A stretch of 57,846 bases of DNA from Bacteroidales bacterium. Its GTDB lineage: Bacteria; Bacteroidota; Bacteroidia; Bacteroidales; UBA10428. The position numbers and the translations under genes are program-made. The DNA lies in contig JAFGVA010000021.1 in NCBI GenBank assembly GCA_016938235.1, positions 1 through 57,846 on the forward strand, given 5' to 3'. The notes beneath the pieces are model-generated. The model was not told the DNA's origin, did not search any database, and saw only the letters and a list, made by a program, of their open reading frames with translations. Position 1 is the first letter of the stretch; every line of letters starts with the position of its first letter. This document shows positions 33,298 to 42,395 of this stretch, one piece after another.

Positions 33298-33648
33298 ATG
33301 CTGGTACACGTAATTAAATCGAAAATCCATCAGGTTAAAGTTACTGAAGCTAATTTACACTATGTTGGGAGCATCACTATTGATGAAGATTTAATGGATG
33401 CATCAAATATCATTGAAAACGAAAAGGTGCAGATTGTCAATATTAATAATGGTGAGCGTTTAGAGACTTATGTCATTAAAGGTGAGAGAGGTTCAGGAGA
33501 AATTTGCTTGAACGGGCCGGCAGCACGAAAGGTTGCTGTGGGTGACATAGTAATTATTATTTCTTATGCTATGATAGACTTTAATGAAGCAAAAGGATTT
33601 AAACCAACAATCATTTTTCCCAACACTGAGACAAATTCGTTAAGTTAA
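33298..33648 (+). CDS. panD: Aspartate 1-decarboxylase (pyruvoyl enzyme)
   Basis: A 116-residue proenzyme with the self-cleavage site Gly24-Ser25 in YVGSITID, which yields the pyruvoyl group. Also visible are [18 protein letters not shown] and the [21 protein letters not shown] core. It forms beta-alanine from aspartate. The start is fixed by [17 protein letters not shown], the normal N-terminus. It is cotranscribed with panC. Confidence 0.97.
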   Translation: MLVHVIKSKIHQVKVTEANLHYVGSITIDEDLMDASNIIENEKVQIVNINNGERLETYVIKGERGSGEICLNGPAARKVAVGDIVIIISYAMIDFNEAKGFKPTIIFPNTETNSLS

Positions 33649-33678
33649 TACCTGAGAAAATTTTAAATTCATATCTTT

Positions 33679-33698
33679 TACCGGAGTTTTATCCGGTA
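33679..33698. other. Perfect 7-bp inverted repeat upstream of radA
   Basis: TACCGGA (33679-33685) and TCCGGTA (33692-33698) flank a 6-nt loop. No T-run follows, so it is a weak terminator candidate for panD. A TATAACTTTTAC stretch follows at about 33708-33719 and might be the radA -7 region, so the palindrome could instead be an operator. Confidence 0.4.
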
Positions 33699-33737
33699 CG
33701 GTAATACTATAACTTTTACTCACTCACATTTAATGTA

Positions 33738-35105
33738 ATGGCTAAATCAAAAAATATTTTTGTTTGCCAGGAATGCGGTACAGAATCTTCGAAATGGATT
33801 GGTCGCTGCCCGGCATGCGGGCAATGGAATACCTATGTCGAAGAGGTGAAAATTACAGGGAAGGGTTCGGGTAGAGAAACAATATCTTACTCTAAATCAA
33901 AAGAAAAACCTTTACCCTTTAACAAAGTTATTGCCGAGAATTATCAAAGAATAAACTCTTCATTTTCAGAGTTTGACAGAATTTTAGGGGGCGGTATAGT
34001 CCCGGGTTCTTTTATTTTGCTGGGTGGCGAACCCGGAATTGGTAAATCTACTCTGGCTCTTCAGTTGACCCTTGATTTTAAAGGGAAAGTGTTGTATGTT
34101 TCCGGTGAAGAAAGTGCAGGTCAAATAAAAATGCGTGCCGATCGTATTGGTAAAACCAATGATAATTGCCTGATATATTCCGAAACAAACCTGGAGGATA
34201 TTCTTATTCAATTTGAACATGAATCGCCCGAACTTCTTGTTATTGATTCAATTCAAACAATATATTCTCAGTTAATAGAATCTGCTCCGGGGAGTGTGTC
34301 ACAGGTACGGGAGTGTGCAACCCGTTTGTTAAGAGTTGCCAAGGAAAAAGTAGTGCCTGTTATTCTTATCGGACATATAACAAAAGATGGTTCTCTTGCA
34401 GGGCCTAAAGTTCTTGAGCATATTGTCGATGCTGTTATTCAGTTTGAAGGTGAACAAAATTTAAACTACAGAATTATCCGTAGTCTCAAGAATAGGTTTG
34501 GAGCAGTGCCCGAATTAGCCATTTTTGAAATGGGACAAGCCGGATTGAAACAGATACTAAATCCTTCAGAATTGTTTCTTCATGAGTCAGAAAACCTTTT
34601 ATCAGGCGTAGCAGTGGCTTGTACTATGGATGGCATCAAACCCTTATTGATAGAAACACAAGCTTTAGTCGGAACAGCAGTTTATGGTACACCTCAGCGT
34701 TCTTCAACTGGTTTTGACTTGCGGCGTTTAAACATGCTATTGGCTGTTCTCGAAAAAAAAGGAGGTTTTAATGTCTCAAATAAAGATGTTTTTTTAAATA
34801 TTGCGGGAGGAATGAAAATACAGGATACTGCTGCTGATTTAGCCATTGTTTCTGCCATAGTATCATCTCGTATAGATCAACCTCTTAGCGCTGGAACATG
34901 TTGTTGTGCAGAGATTAGCCTTACTGGTGAATTGCGACCCGTACACAGAATTGAACAAAGAATTTTGGAAGCTAAGAAACTTGGTTTTAAACATTTTGTT
35001 CTATCAAGCTACCAGAAAAATATTGATAAGATTAAAGGTATTGAGATTAAAAAAGCATCATCGATAAACGATGCTCTGAAGAATATTTTTCAAAAGGCGA
35101 ATTAG
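33738..35105 (+). CDS. radA: DNA repair protein RadA
   Basis: A 455-residue protein with all RadA landmarks. It has an N-terminal C4 zinc finger (Cys10, 13, 24, 27), Walker A GEPGIGKS (97-104), Walker B LLVIDSIQT (167-173), the RadA motif KNRFG (251-255) and a C-terminal Lon-like domain (MKIQDTAADLAIVSAIVSS, EISLTGELRPV). RadA is a branch-migration helicase in recombinational repair. Its end overlaps the convergent penicillin-binding protein gene by 4 nt. Confidence 0.97.
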   Translation: MAKSKNIFVCQECGTESSKWIGRCPACGQWNTYVEEVKITGKGSGRETISYSKSKEKPLPFNKVIAENYQRINSSFSEFDRILGGGIVPGSFILLGGEPGIGKSTLALQLTLDFKGKVLYVSGEESAGQIKMRADRIGKTNDNCLIYSETNLEDILIQFEHESPELLVIDSIQTIYSQLIESAPGSVSQVRECATRLLRVAKEKVVPVILIGHITKDGSLAGPKVLEHIVDAVIQFEGEQNLNYRIIRSLKNRFGAVPELAIFEMGQAGLKQILNPSELFLHESENLLSGVAVACTMDGIKPLLIETQALVGTAVYGTPQRSSTGFDLRRLNMLLAVLEKKGGFNVSNKDVFLNIAGGMKIQDTAADLAIVSAIVSSRIDQPLSAGTCCCAEISLTGELRPVHRIEQRILEAKKLGFKHFVLSSYQKNIDKIKGIEIKKASSINDALKNIFQKAN

Positions 35106-37456
35106 TAAATACCTATATAACCGTATCCACCATCAATATTGTCTTCATTCGGACTGGTTGTTGCCTGATCCGGGTCTGAGCAGTCCAGGTCAATTATAAA
35201 TCCCGGGGGAGCTTCAAACTTCAGATCCTGGGTAATTCCCAATGTCGAATCGGCATACACTCTTTCCATATACTCAGCAAAAATTGGCAGTGCCATATTT
35301 GTTCCCGAACCTTGCCTGATGTTGTCAAAATGTACAGAGCGATCTTCAGCACCTACCCAACAGCCAGAAACCAGGTTCGGGGTAATTCCAATAAACCAAC
35401 CGTCGCTGTGGTTATTTGTTGTGCCTGTTTTACCGGCCATTTCTGCTGTGAATTCATATTTCCATCGCAACCGGTGTGCTGTTCCTCTGTTGTAATCCAC
35501 AACACCTCTCATCAGGTTTAACATTAAAAATGCCGTTTGCTCACTAATAGCTTCTTTAGATTCAGGCTGAAACGTAGCCAATATATTGCCATATTTATCT
35601 TCTATTCGGGTTACAAATATTGGGTTTGTGTGAACACCTTTATTGGCGAATGTTGCAAATGCACCCACCATTTCTTTAACCGACATATCCGATGTTCCAT
35701 ATATCATCGAAGGAACCGGATCAATATAACTTTCAATCCCCATTTTATAGGCAATATCTGCAATGGGTTGAGGTTTAAACCTGTCAACAAGAAATGCCGA
35801 AATGTAATTTTCTGATGTTGCTAAGCCCCATTTTAATGGTTTAATCGTTCCACGGTCTTCAGCCCGGCATGTTGAACGTGGTTCCCAAATGGTATCATTA
35901 TCTTTAAATCGTACAGGGTTTACAGGCGCCATATAGCAAGGTGTATACCCCTCCTGCATGGCCAAAATATAAAGGAATGGCTTAAATGTTGAGCCGGCCT
36001 GTCTTTTACCTTGTGTTACGTGGTCGTATTTGAAGTGTCTGAAGTTCAATCCTCCGACATAGGCTTTCACCGCACCTGTTTTGGGATCCATCGACATAAA
36101 GCCGGTATGTAAAAAATGTTTGTAGTACAAAATGGAATCCAGGCGTGTCATAACAGTATCAATATTTCCTTTCCAGCTAAAAATAGACATGGGTACCGGG
36201 GTCTTGAATACTTTATATATCGAATCCCAGGAAACACCATTATTATATAAACTTCTTCCCCGATCTGACCAGCGAATAGAATGTTTAATAATGTTATCTA
36301 CCTGTTCATTTGTAAGATCTTTTGAGAAAGGCGCTCTTTTCTTGCCTTTCTTCTCAGCAAAAAACTCCTCTTGCAAAGTACCACCAAGGTGCACTCTGAC
36401 TGCTTCTTCAGCATACAGCTGCATCTTATAATTAATGGTTGTATATATTCTTAGGCCATCTGTATAAATATCGTATGAATTACCGTCTGGTTTCTTGTTT
36501 TTATTACACCATCCAAAAAGAGGATCATCTGCCCATGCTGTGGAGTCTTCTTTAAAACTACTATAATTGCTATAATTTTTTCTTTTTGGTTTATTATAGG
36601 TCATGTATCGCTTAATATATTCTCTGAAATAGGTTGCGGGGCCTACATTATGGCTTACCGGCTGAAAGTCAAGTTTTATGGGAAGCTTAATCAAAGAATC
36701 ACGGATCTCTTCGGTAATATATCCATATTTTTCCATTTGTTTTAAAACCCGGTTTCTTTTATTTAGAGCATTCTCCGGTCTTGTTTTTGGGTTAAACAGC
36801 GATGGATTTTGCGCCATTCCAACAAGTACAGCAGATTCTTCAATTTTCAAAGAATCGGGTAAGGCATTGAAGTAAATCTGGGCTGCTGAATTTATTCCTA
36901 CAGCATTATAAAGAAAATCGTACTGATTAAAATACAGGGCTATAATTTCTTCTTTTGTATAAGACTTTTCGAGATTGACAGCAATAATGTATTCTTTTAC
37001 TTTTTGCTTAAACCGACCCCAGAATGTACTGCTCGGATCGTGAAATAATAGTTTTGCGAGCTGCTGGGTTATTGTACTTCCGCCTCCACGTTTTCCAAGA
37101 TAAGTGAATGCTCTTAATGTTCCCTTAAAATCAATTCCTGAATGTCTGTAAAACCGAATATCTTCTGATGCAATAATTGCATTAACAAGGTTTTTTGGTA
37201 ATCGCTCAAATTCAACATGAGTTCTGTTTTGATTTCGGGTGTACAGCGAACCGAGTACTTCCTCATCTTCAGATAAGATTAATGTAGCTAGATTAATTTT
37301 GGGGTTTTCAAGATCCTCAATTCGTGGCATATATCCTAATTTGCCCGAACCTGCCAAAATAAACATGATTAGGAAAAACAGTATTGGAACACAGATTATT
37401 CCCCAAAAAAATAAAATGAATTTAAAAAACTTACTTCTGGTTTGTTTCATTGTCAT
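35102..37456 (-). CDS. Class A penicillin-binding protein (bifunctional, PBP1A type)
   Basis: A 784-residue protein with one N-terminal membrane helix (about 13-35). The GT51 transglycosylase has catalytic Glu98 in ASEDIRFYRHSG and GGSTITQQLAK (125-135). The transpeptidase has Ser489 in GSTFKPF, SEN at 548-550 and KTGTT at 676-680. It polymerises and cross-links peptidoglycan. Residues 291-330 form an Asn/Ser/Tyr-rich linker. The second Met (residue 3) is an equally good start. It converges on radA with a 4-nt overlap and diverges from topA. Confidence 0.95.
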   Translation of the reverse strand: MTMKQTRSKFFKFILFFWGIICVPILFFLIMFILAGSGKLGYMPRIEDLENPKINLATLILSEDEEVLGSLYTRNQNRTHVEFERLPKNLVNAIIASEDIRFYRHSGIDFKGTLRAFTYLGKRGGGSTITQQLAKLLFHDPSSTFWGRFKQKVKEYIIAVNLEKSYTKEEIIALYFNQYDFLYNAVGINSAAQIYFNALPDSLKIEESAVLVGMAQNPSLFNPKTRPENALNKRNRVLKQMEKYGYITEEIRDSLIKLPIKLDFQPVSHNVGPATYFREYIKRYMTYNKPKRKNYSNYSSFKEDSTAWADDPLFGWCNKNKKPDGNSYDIYTDGLRIYTTINYKMQLYAEEAVRVHLGGTLQEEFFAEKKGKKRAPFSKDLTNEQVDNIIKHSIRWSDRGRSLYNNGVSWDSIYKVFKTPVPMSIFSWKGNIDTVMTRLDSILYYKHFLHTGFMSMDPKTGAVKAYVGGLNFRHFKYDHVTQGKRQAGSTFKPFLYILAMQEGYTPCYMAPVNPVRFKDNDTIWEPRSTCRAEDRGTIKPLKWGLATSENYISAFLVDRFKPQPIADIAYKMGIESYIDPVPSMIYGTSDMSVKEMVGAFATFANKGVHTNPIFVTRIEDKYGNILATFQPESKEAISEQTAFLMLNLMRGVVDYNRGTAHRLRWKYEFTAEMAGKTGTTNNHSDGWFIGITPNLVSGCWVGAEDRSVHFDNIRQGSGTNMALPIFAEYMERVYADSTLGITQDLKFEAPPGFIIDLDCSDPDQATTSPNEDNIDGGYGYIGIY

Positions 37457-37707
37457 TTATCATATTTCACGATACAGTCAAGGTCTGCTAAAATTTTTTA
37501 TTCATATTTGTCATCTGAAAATAATTTCAGCAAACAATAATTTGACTTTTCAGCGTAAAAGTATTAATAATTTGATTTGTGCTTTTATTTTTATAATTTA
37601 TTAAAACATTAAACATAGTAACACGGTTTATATTGCTTTAAAGTTATAATTAACTTTATTTAGTTATTTAGTGCATCGCATAATTTAATTGAAAAAAATT
37701 TATTAGG

Positions 37708-40011
37708 ATGATTGAGAACCTCGTTATAGTAGAGTCTCCGGCAAAGGCAAAAACAATAGAAAAGTTTTTAGGTAAAGGTTATCAGGTTGTTTCGAGTATG
37801 GGACACATTCGTGACCTGGCTAAAAAGGATTTCGGAATTGATCTGGAAAACAATTACAAACCAAAATATATTGTTCCTGCCGATAAAAAGAAAATAGTTA
37901 CCGAACTAAAGAAACAGGTGAAAGAGGCAAAGGTTGTTTGGTTAGCATCCGATGAAGACCGCGAGGGAGAAGCGATTGCATGGCACCTTGCCGAGGAATT
38001 AAATCTCGATGTAAAAAAAACCCGCCGGATTGTTTTTCATGAGATTACCGAGAAGGCAATCAAACAATCGCTTGAAAATTACAGAACCATCGATCAAAAC
38101 CTGGTGAATGCACAACAGGCCAGAAGAGTTTTAGATCGTCTGGTTGGGTTTGAACTGTCACCGGTTTTATGGAAGAAAGTTAAACCCTCTTTATCGGCCG
38201 GCAGGGTTCAAAGTGTTGCTGTTCGTTTAATTGTTGAAAGAGAACGGGAGATCATAAATTTTGAGTCAGTTTCTGCATTTAGAGTAAGAGGCGTTTTTGT
38301 TCCTGAAGGGGCAAAAAAAAATCTGACTGCCGAATTAAATAAAAGATTCAATACTGAAGCGGAAGCAAAAAAATTCCTCGAAAAGTGCATAGATGCCCAA
38401 TTTCAAGTTGCTGATGTCAGCAAAAAGCCTTCAAAGAAAAGTCCAGCAGCACCTTTCACAACATCTACCCTTCAGCAGGAAGCCAGCCGGAAATTAGGAT
38501 ACTCTGTATCGCAGACAATGGCTTTGGCTCAGCGTTTATATGAGGCCGGACATATTACTTACATGCGTACCGACTCGGTTAATTTATCGGATTTTGCCAT
38601 TAATGCAGCTAAGAAGATTATCGAATCGGAGTATGGTTCGGAGTTTTCTGAAGTCCGTAATTATAAAACAAAATCAAAAGGAGCCCAGGAAGCACACGAA
38701 GCAATCCGCCCAACCTACCTCGAGAAGAAAACCATTTCGGGCAATAATAATGAGAAGAGGCTCTATGAGCTAATCTGGAAAAGAACTGTTGCTTCACAGA
38801 TGAGTGATGCAAAGCTTGAAAAAACAACTATTCAGATAAATGTCTCAACTGCACAGGAAAAATTTGTTGCTCAGGGTGAAGTATTAATATTTGAAGGTTT
38901 CCTGAAAGTATATATTGAATCAACCGATGATGAGGTTGAGGAAGAAGATTCTGGCTTATTGCCCCCTTTACTGGTTAATGAGCAACTCAAGAGAGATGAA
39001 ATTAATGCTACAGAAAGGTTTACATTACATCCACCACGGTATACCGAGGCAAGTCTTGTTCGAAAACTTGAAGAACTTGGTATTGGCAGACCATCTACTT
39101 ATGCACCTACAATTACAACCATTCAAAACAGGGGATATGTTTTAAAGGAAGACCGGCCAGGGCTTGAGAGAAAATATCAAATGCTGACCTTGAAAGGAAC
39201 TGACATTAAAAATTTTACAAAAACTGAAATTACCGGAAATGAAAAAGCAAAACTTTTTCCTGATAATATTGGAATGATTGTAAATGACTTTTTACTTGAA
39301 TATTTTAAAGAAATTCTGGATTTTAATTTTACTGCTTCAGTAGAAAAAGATTTTGATGAGATTGCTGCCGGTAAAACCGATTGGCAAAAAATGATTGATG
39401 ATTTCTACAAGCCCTTTCATAAGCAGGTAGAAACAACTTTAGAAGTTTCGGACTATACAAAAGGAGAGCGGGTTTTAGGTGAAGATCCCTCATCCGGGAA
39501 GACTGTTGTAGCCAGAATGGGTCGCTACGGTCCCATTGTTCAGATTGGTGAGAAGAGTGAAGGAAATGATGAAAAACCAAAGTTTGCCAGTATCTTAAAA
39601 GGGCAGCACATCGAAACTATCACGCTTGAAGAAGCATTGTCACTGTTTCAGCTGCCCCGCGAAGTTGGCGAATATGAAGGCAAAACCATGACTGTGGCTA
39701 TTGGCCGCTTTGGACCCTATATCAGGCATAACAATGCATTTGTTTCACTGAAAAAAGATGTGGATGATCCCTATGCAATAACGGCAGAAAGAGCAATTGA
39801 ATTAATCGAAGAGAAAAGGGAAAAAGACAAAAACAAATACATAAAAACCTTTGATGACGAGCCTGAATTGCAAATACTTAATGGCCGATGGGGACCTTAT
39901 CTGGTATATAAGAAGAAGAATTTTAAAATACCTAAAGGTGTTGAACCTGCTTCACTTTCGAAAGAGGATTGTATGAAGATTATAACTGATTCTGATAAAA
40001 AGAAAAAATAA
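37708..40011 (+). CDS. topA: DNA topoisomerase I
   Basis: A 767-residue type IA topoisomerase. The Toprim domain has Glu9 (VIVESPAKAKTI) and DEDREGE (82-88). The active-site Tyr285 lies in GHITYMRTDSVNLS, with IGRPSTYAPTI further on. The C-terminus has no zinc ribbons. It has three copies of a 'GRxGPx(I/L)V' repeat (MGRYGPIVQIG, IGRFGPYIRH, NGRWGPYLVY), the usual Bacteroidota form. It relaxes negative supercoils. It is 16 nt ahead of the arginase-fold gene, so it may be read through into it. Confidence 0.97.
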   Translation: MIENLVIVESPAKAKTIEKFLGKGYQVVSSMGHIRDLAKKDFGIDLENNYKPKYIVPADKKKIVTELKKQVKEAKVVWLASDEDREGEAIAWHLAEELNLDVKKTRRIVFHEITEKAIKQSLENYRTIDQNLVNAQQARRVLDRLVGFELSPVLWKKVKPSLSAGRVQSVAVRLIVEREREIINFESVSAFRVRGVFVPEGAKKNLTAELNKRFNTEAEAKKFLEKCIDAQFQVADVSKKPSKKSPAAPFTTSTLQQEASRKLGYSVSQTMALAQRLYEAGHITYMRTDSVNLSDFAINAAKKIIESEYGSEFSEVRNYKTKSKGAQEAHEAIRPTYLEKKTISGNNNEKRLYELIWKRTVASQMSDAKLEKTTIQINVSTAQEKFVAQGEVLIFEGFLKVYIESTDDEVEEEDSGLLPPLLVNEQLKRDEINATERFTLHPPRYTEASLVRKLEELGIGRPSTYAPTITTIQNRGYVLKEDRPGLERKYQMLTLKGTDIKNFTKTEITGNEKAKLFPDNIGMIVNDFLLEYFKEILDFNFTASVEKDFDEIAAGKTDWQKMIDDFYKPFHKQVETTLEVSDYTKGERVLGEDPSSGKTVVARMGRYGPIVQIGEKSEGNDEKPKFASILKGQHIETITLEEALSLFQLPREVGEYEGKTMTVAIGRFGPYIRHNNAFVSLKKDVDDPYAITAERAIELIEEKREKDKNKYIKTFDDEPELQILNGRWGPYLVYKKKNFKIPKGVEPASLSKEDCMKIITDSDKKKK

Positions 40012-40027
40012 CTAACAGACACTTAGC

Positions 40028-41182
40028 ATGGAGCTGATAGATTTTCTTGATCCCGTTGAACTTGAAAAACCCGATGAGTATTATTTAAAAAGCCAGGATC
40101 TTTTTAGTAAAAACATCACAATAAATACAGAGAATACAAATCTTAATAATCTAAGTAGTTTCAATATTGCTATTCTGGGTGTTCCTGAAGACAGAAATTC
40201 ATTTAACAAGGGAGCAGCTTTGAGCCCAACAGCAATCAGGTCTGAGCTTTATAAGCTGATGTCAACAGAAGGCAGGCAAAAAATTATTGATATCGGAAAT
40301 ATCAAAGCCGGCAATACCTACACAGATACGTACATTGCTCTGAAAGAAGTAATATTAATCCTTCTTGGAAACAATCTGAATATTTTGGTAATTGGCGGTA
40401 CACAGGAGTTAACACTCCCCATATTCCTGGCTTTTGAAAATTATCAGCAAAAAATTAATCTGGTAACAATTGACTCCAGGATCGACTCAAACAAGGATGC
40501 CCTTGAGTTAAACTCCGATTCGTACCTGTTGGAAATACTTTTAAAGAAAAAGAAACTTTTTAAGTATGTTAACGTGGGGCATCAGGCTCATTTTACTGAG
40601 AAACGTGACCTTGAATTACTAAACAAGCTATTTCATGAGGCAGTTCGCTTAGGTGAGATAAGAACTGATATAAAAAAAATTGAACCTGTGCTTAGAGATG
40701 CCGATATTGTTAGTTTTGATATGTCGGCCGTCAGGCATTCCGATTCACCGGGTTATTACAGAGCCTCACCAAACGGTTTTAATGCCGAAGAAGCCTGCCA
40801 GATAGCCAGGTATTCAGGCATGAGCGATTTGGCCAGGGTTTTTGGAGTATTTGAAGCGAATGCAAGACTGGATAGCAATAACCATACTGCAGCACTTGTT
40901 GCTCAAATGCTTTGGTACTACATCGACGGTATGGAAAACAGGTTCACTGAAACACCAGATTCTGAGAATAATAACTTTAAGACATTTATTGTTAGTCACG
41001 ACGATTTAGATTACGACATGACTTTCTTCAGAAGTATGTTATCGGATAGGTGGTGGCTTGAGGTTCCGAATATAAAGAATAATTTATCGGTGGTCATTGC
41101 CTGTTCGCATGATGATTATGTTACAGCCTGCAATCATGAGGTTCCGGAAATCTGGTGGAAAACCTTTCAAAAACTTGAATAG
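40028..41182 (+). CDS. Arginase/formiminoglutamase-fold protein with degraded metal site
   Basis: A 384-residue member of the ureohydrolase fold (FNIAILGVPEDRNSFNKGAALSPTAIR; LNILVIGGTQELTLP; INLVTIDSRIDS; ADIVSFDMSAVRHSD; PNGFNAEEACQIARYSG). In active enzymes the manganese ligands are the His of GGxH, the DxHxD motif and the SxDxDxxDP motif. Here they read Gln126 (GGTQ), Asp149-Ser-Arg151-Ile-Asp153, and Asp231-Met-Ser233. At least three of the six ligands are gone. I therefore doubt enzyme activity. It lies between topA and the type IX secretion genes, 187 nt before the porP-like gene; a structural or regulatory role there is possible but unproven. Confidence 0.82.
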   Translation: MELIDFLDPVELEKPDEYYLKSQDLFSKNITINTENTNLNNLSSFNIAILGVPEDRNSFNKGAALSPTAIRSELYKLMSTEGRQKIIDIGNIKAGNTYTDTYIALKEVILILLGNNLNILVIGGTQELTLPIFLAFENYQQKINLVTIDSRIDSNKDALELNSDSYLLEILLKKKKLFKYVNVGHQAHFTEKRDLELLNKLFHEAVRLGEIRTDIKKIEPVLRDADIVSFDMSAVRHSDSPGYYRASPNGFNAEEACQIARYSGMSDLARVFGVFEANARLDSNNHTAALVAQMLWYYIDGMENRFTETPDSENNNFKTFIVSHDDLDYDMTFFRSMLSDRWWLEVPNIKNNLSVVIACSHDDYVTACNHEVPEIWWKTFQKLE

Positions 41183-41369
41183 AACACAAAATTCTTTGAT
41201 CTCATCATTTTTTTCCCTTAAAAAGAAACTTCTTACCAGATTTTACAGTATAAAATGATTGATTGTTTTGTATGTTGATTTCTTAGGTTGTATGGATACA
41301 ATATTTTTACTTATTTTACTTTTTATATAAGAGCCGTGTAATAAAAGGCCTTACAGTAAAACAAGGAAA

Positions 41370-42332
41370 ATGAAAAAGCTTACCATATTAATAGCTGTCA
41401 TCATACAGACAATAGCTGTTTTTTCACAGCAATTGCCGGAAGTTAGTTATTACATGTATGATTATACAAGAACTAATCCGGGTAGTATTGGAAGTTCAGA
41501 TATGGTAAATGTAACAGGCATATTTAAAAATTCGTTAATGAACATTCCGGGACAACCAACCGTAAGTTATTTTGAGGCTGAAATGCCTTTTAACTTCTTA
41601 GGAGGTAAGCACGGAGTAGGTATTTCATTTTATAATGATATTATAGGGTTCAATAACGATATAGATTTGAAACTTGGATATGCTTTTCGTTTTAGTGCTG
41701 GCGACGGAACATTTGGTATTGGAATAAATGGGGGCATTAAACAACATGCATTTAAAGATGGAGCAGAATGGGTGTCTGCCGGACCCATTGATCCTGCAAA
41801 TGATCCCAGGATTCCGGATCTCGGCTCCAACAACTTAAATGCTCTTAGCCTCGGAGTCGGAGTGTTCTATCGTACAGAAGATATTTATTTTGGAGCTTCA
41901 GTATTAAATGTTTACGCTCAGGATTTAGATTACAGCGATGTTGCAACCACAACAACCAGTGCTATTGAAACACTTGAACCTCATTATTATGCAACTGCAG
42001 GCTATACACTACAGTTGAATAACCCGGCATTTGAATTGCAACCTTCCGTAAACTTTTACTCAGACCTCTCATCAGTAACATTTGATGTAAATGGAATGCT
42101 GACATACAATAAAAGATTATGGGGGGGCGTTTCTTATAGAGCATCCTCATCTGCAGTAGCAATGGCGGGTCTTATGATAATGGATGGATTAAAAGTAGGA
42201 TATGCGTACGATTTTCAGTTAACGGCATTAAACACGTATTCGACTGGGTCGCACGAAATAATGTTAAACTACAGTTTTAAATTAGGTGTAGAAAAATCAC
42301 CACAACGATATAAGAGTATTAGGTATTTATAA
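41370..42332 (+). CDS. PorP/SprF-family type IX secretion membrane protein
   Basis: A 320-residue outer-membrane barrel with a signal peptide (cleavage near residue 19). It starts QQLPEVSYYMYDYTRTNPGSIGSSD, the family's typical 'Q.p.ysqym.n....NPa.aG' beginning. Many amphipathic strands follow (HGVGISFYND, DLKLGYAFRF, TFGIGINGGI, LKVGYAYDFQLT, SHEIMLNYSFKL). PorP/SprF proteins pair with GldK/PorK lipoproteins or deliver adhesins. It is preceded by AAGGAAA and followed, after 63 nt, by gldK, the standard T9SS gene order. Confidence 0.9.
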   Translation: MKKLTILIAVIIQTIAVFSQQLPEVSYYMYDYTRTNPGSIGSSDMVNVTGIFKNSLMNIPGQPTVSYFEAEMPFNFLGGKHGVGISFYNDIIGFNNDIDLKLGYAFRFSAGDGTFGIGINGGIKQHAFKDGAEWVSAGPIDPANDPRIPDLGSNNLNALSLGVGVFYRTEDIYFGASVLNVYAQDLDYSDVATTTTSAIETLEPHYYATAGYTLQLNNPAFELQPSVNFYSDLSSVTFDVNGMLTYNKRLWGGVSYRASSSAVAMAGLMIMDGLKVGYAYDFQLTALNTYSTGSHEIMLNYSFKLGVEKSPQRYKSIRYL

Positions 42333-42395
42333 TTTTTTTAATAAATTTATATAAACTTTAGAGATTACATTTTTTTCAGATAAATTCCTTTGATT

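Noticed and set aside
35312-36875. Several plus-strand open frames opposite the penicillin-binding protein gene
   Set aside because: They are shadows of a well-conserved gene on the other strand and have no signals of their own. The same holds for frames opposite glmS, topA and the gld genes.
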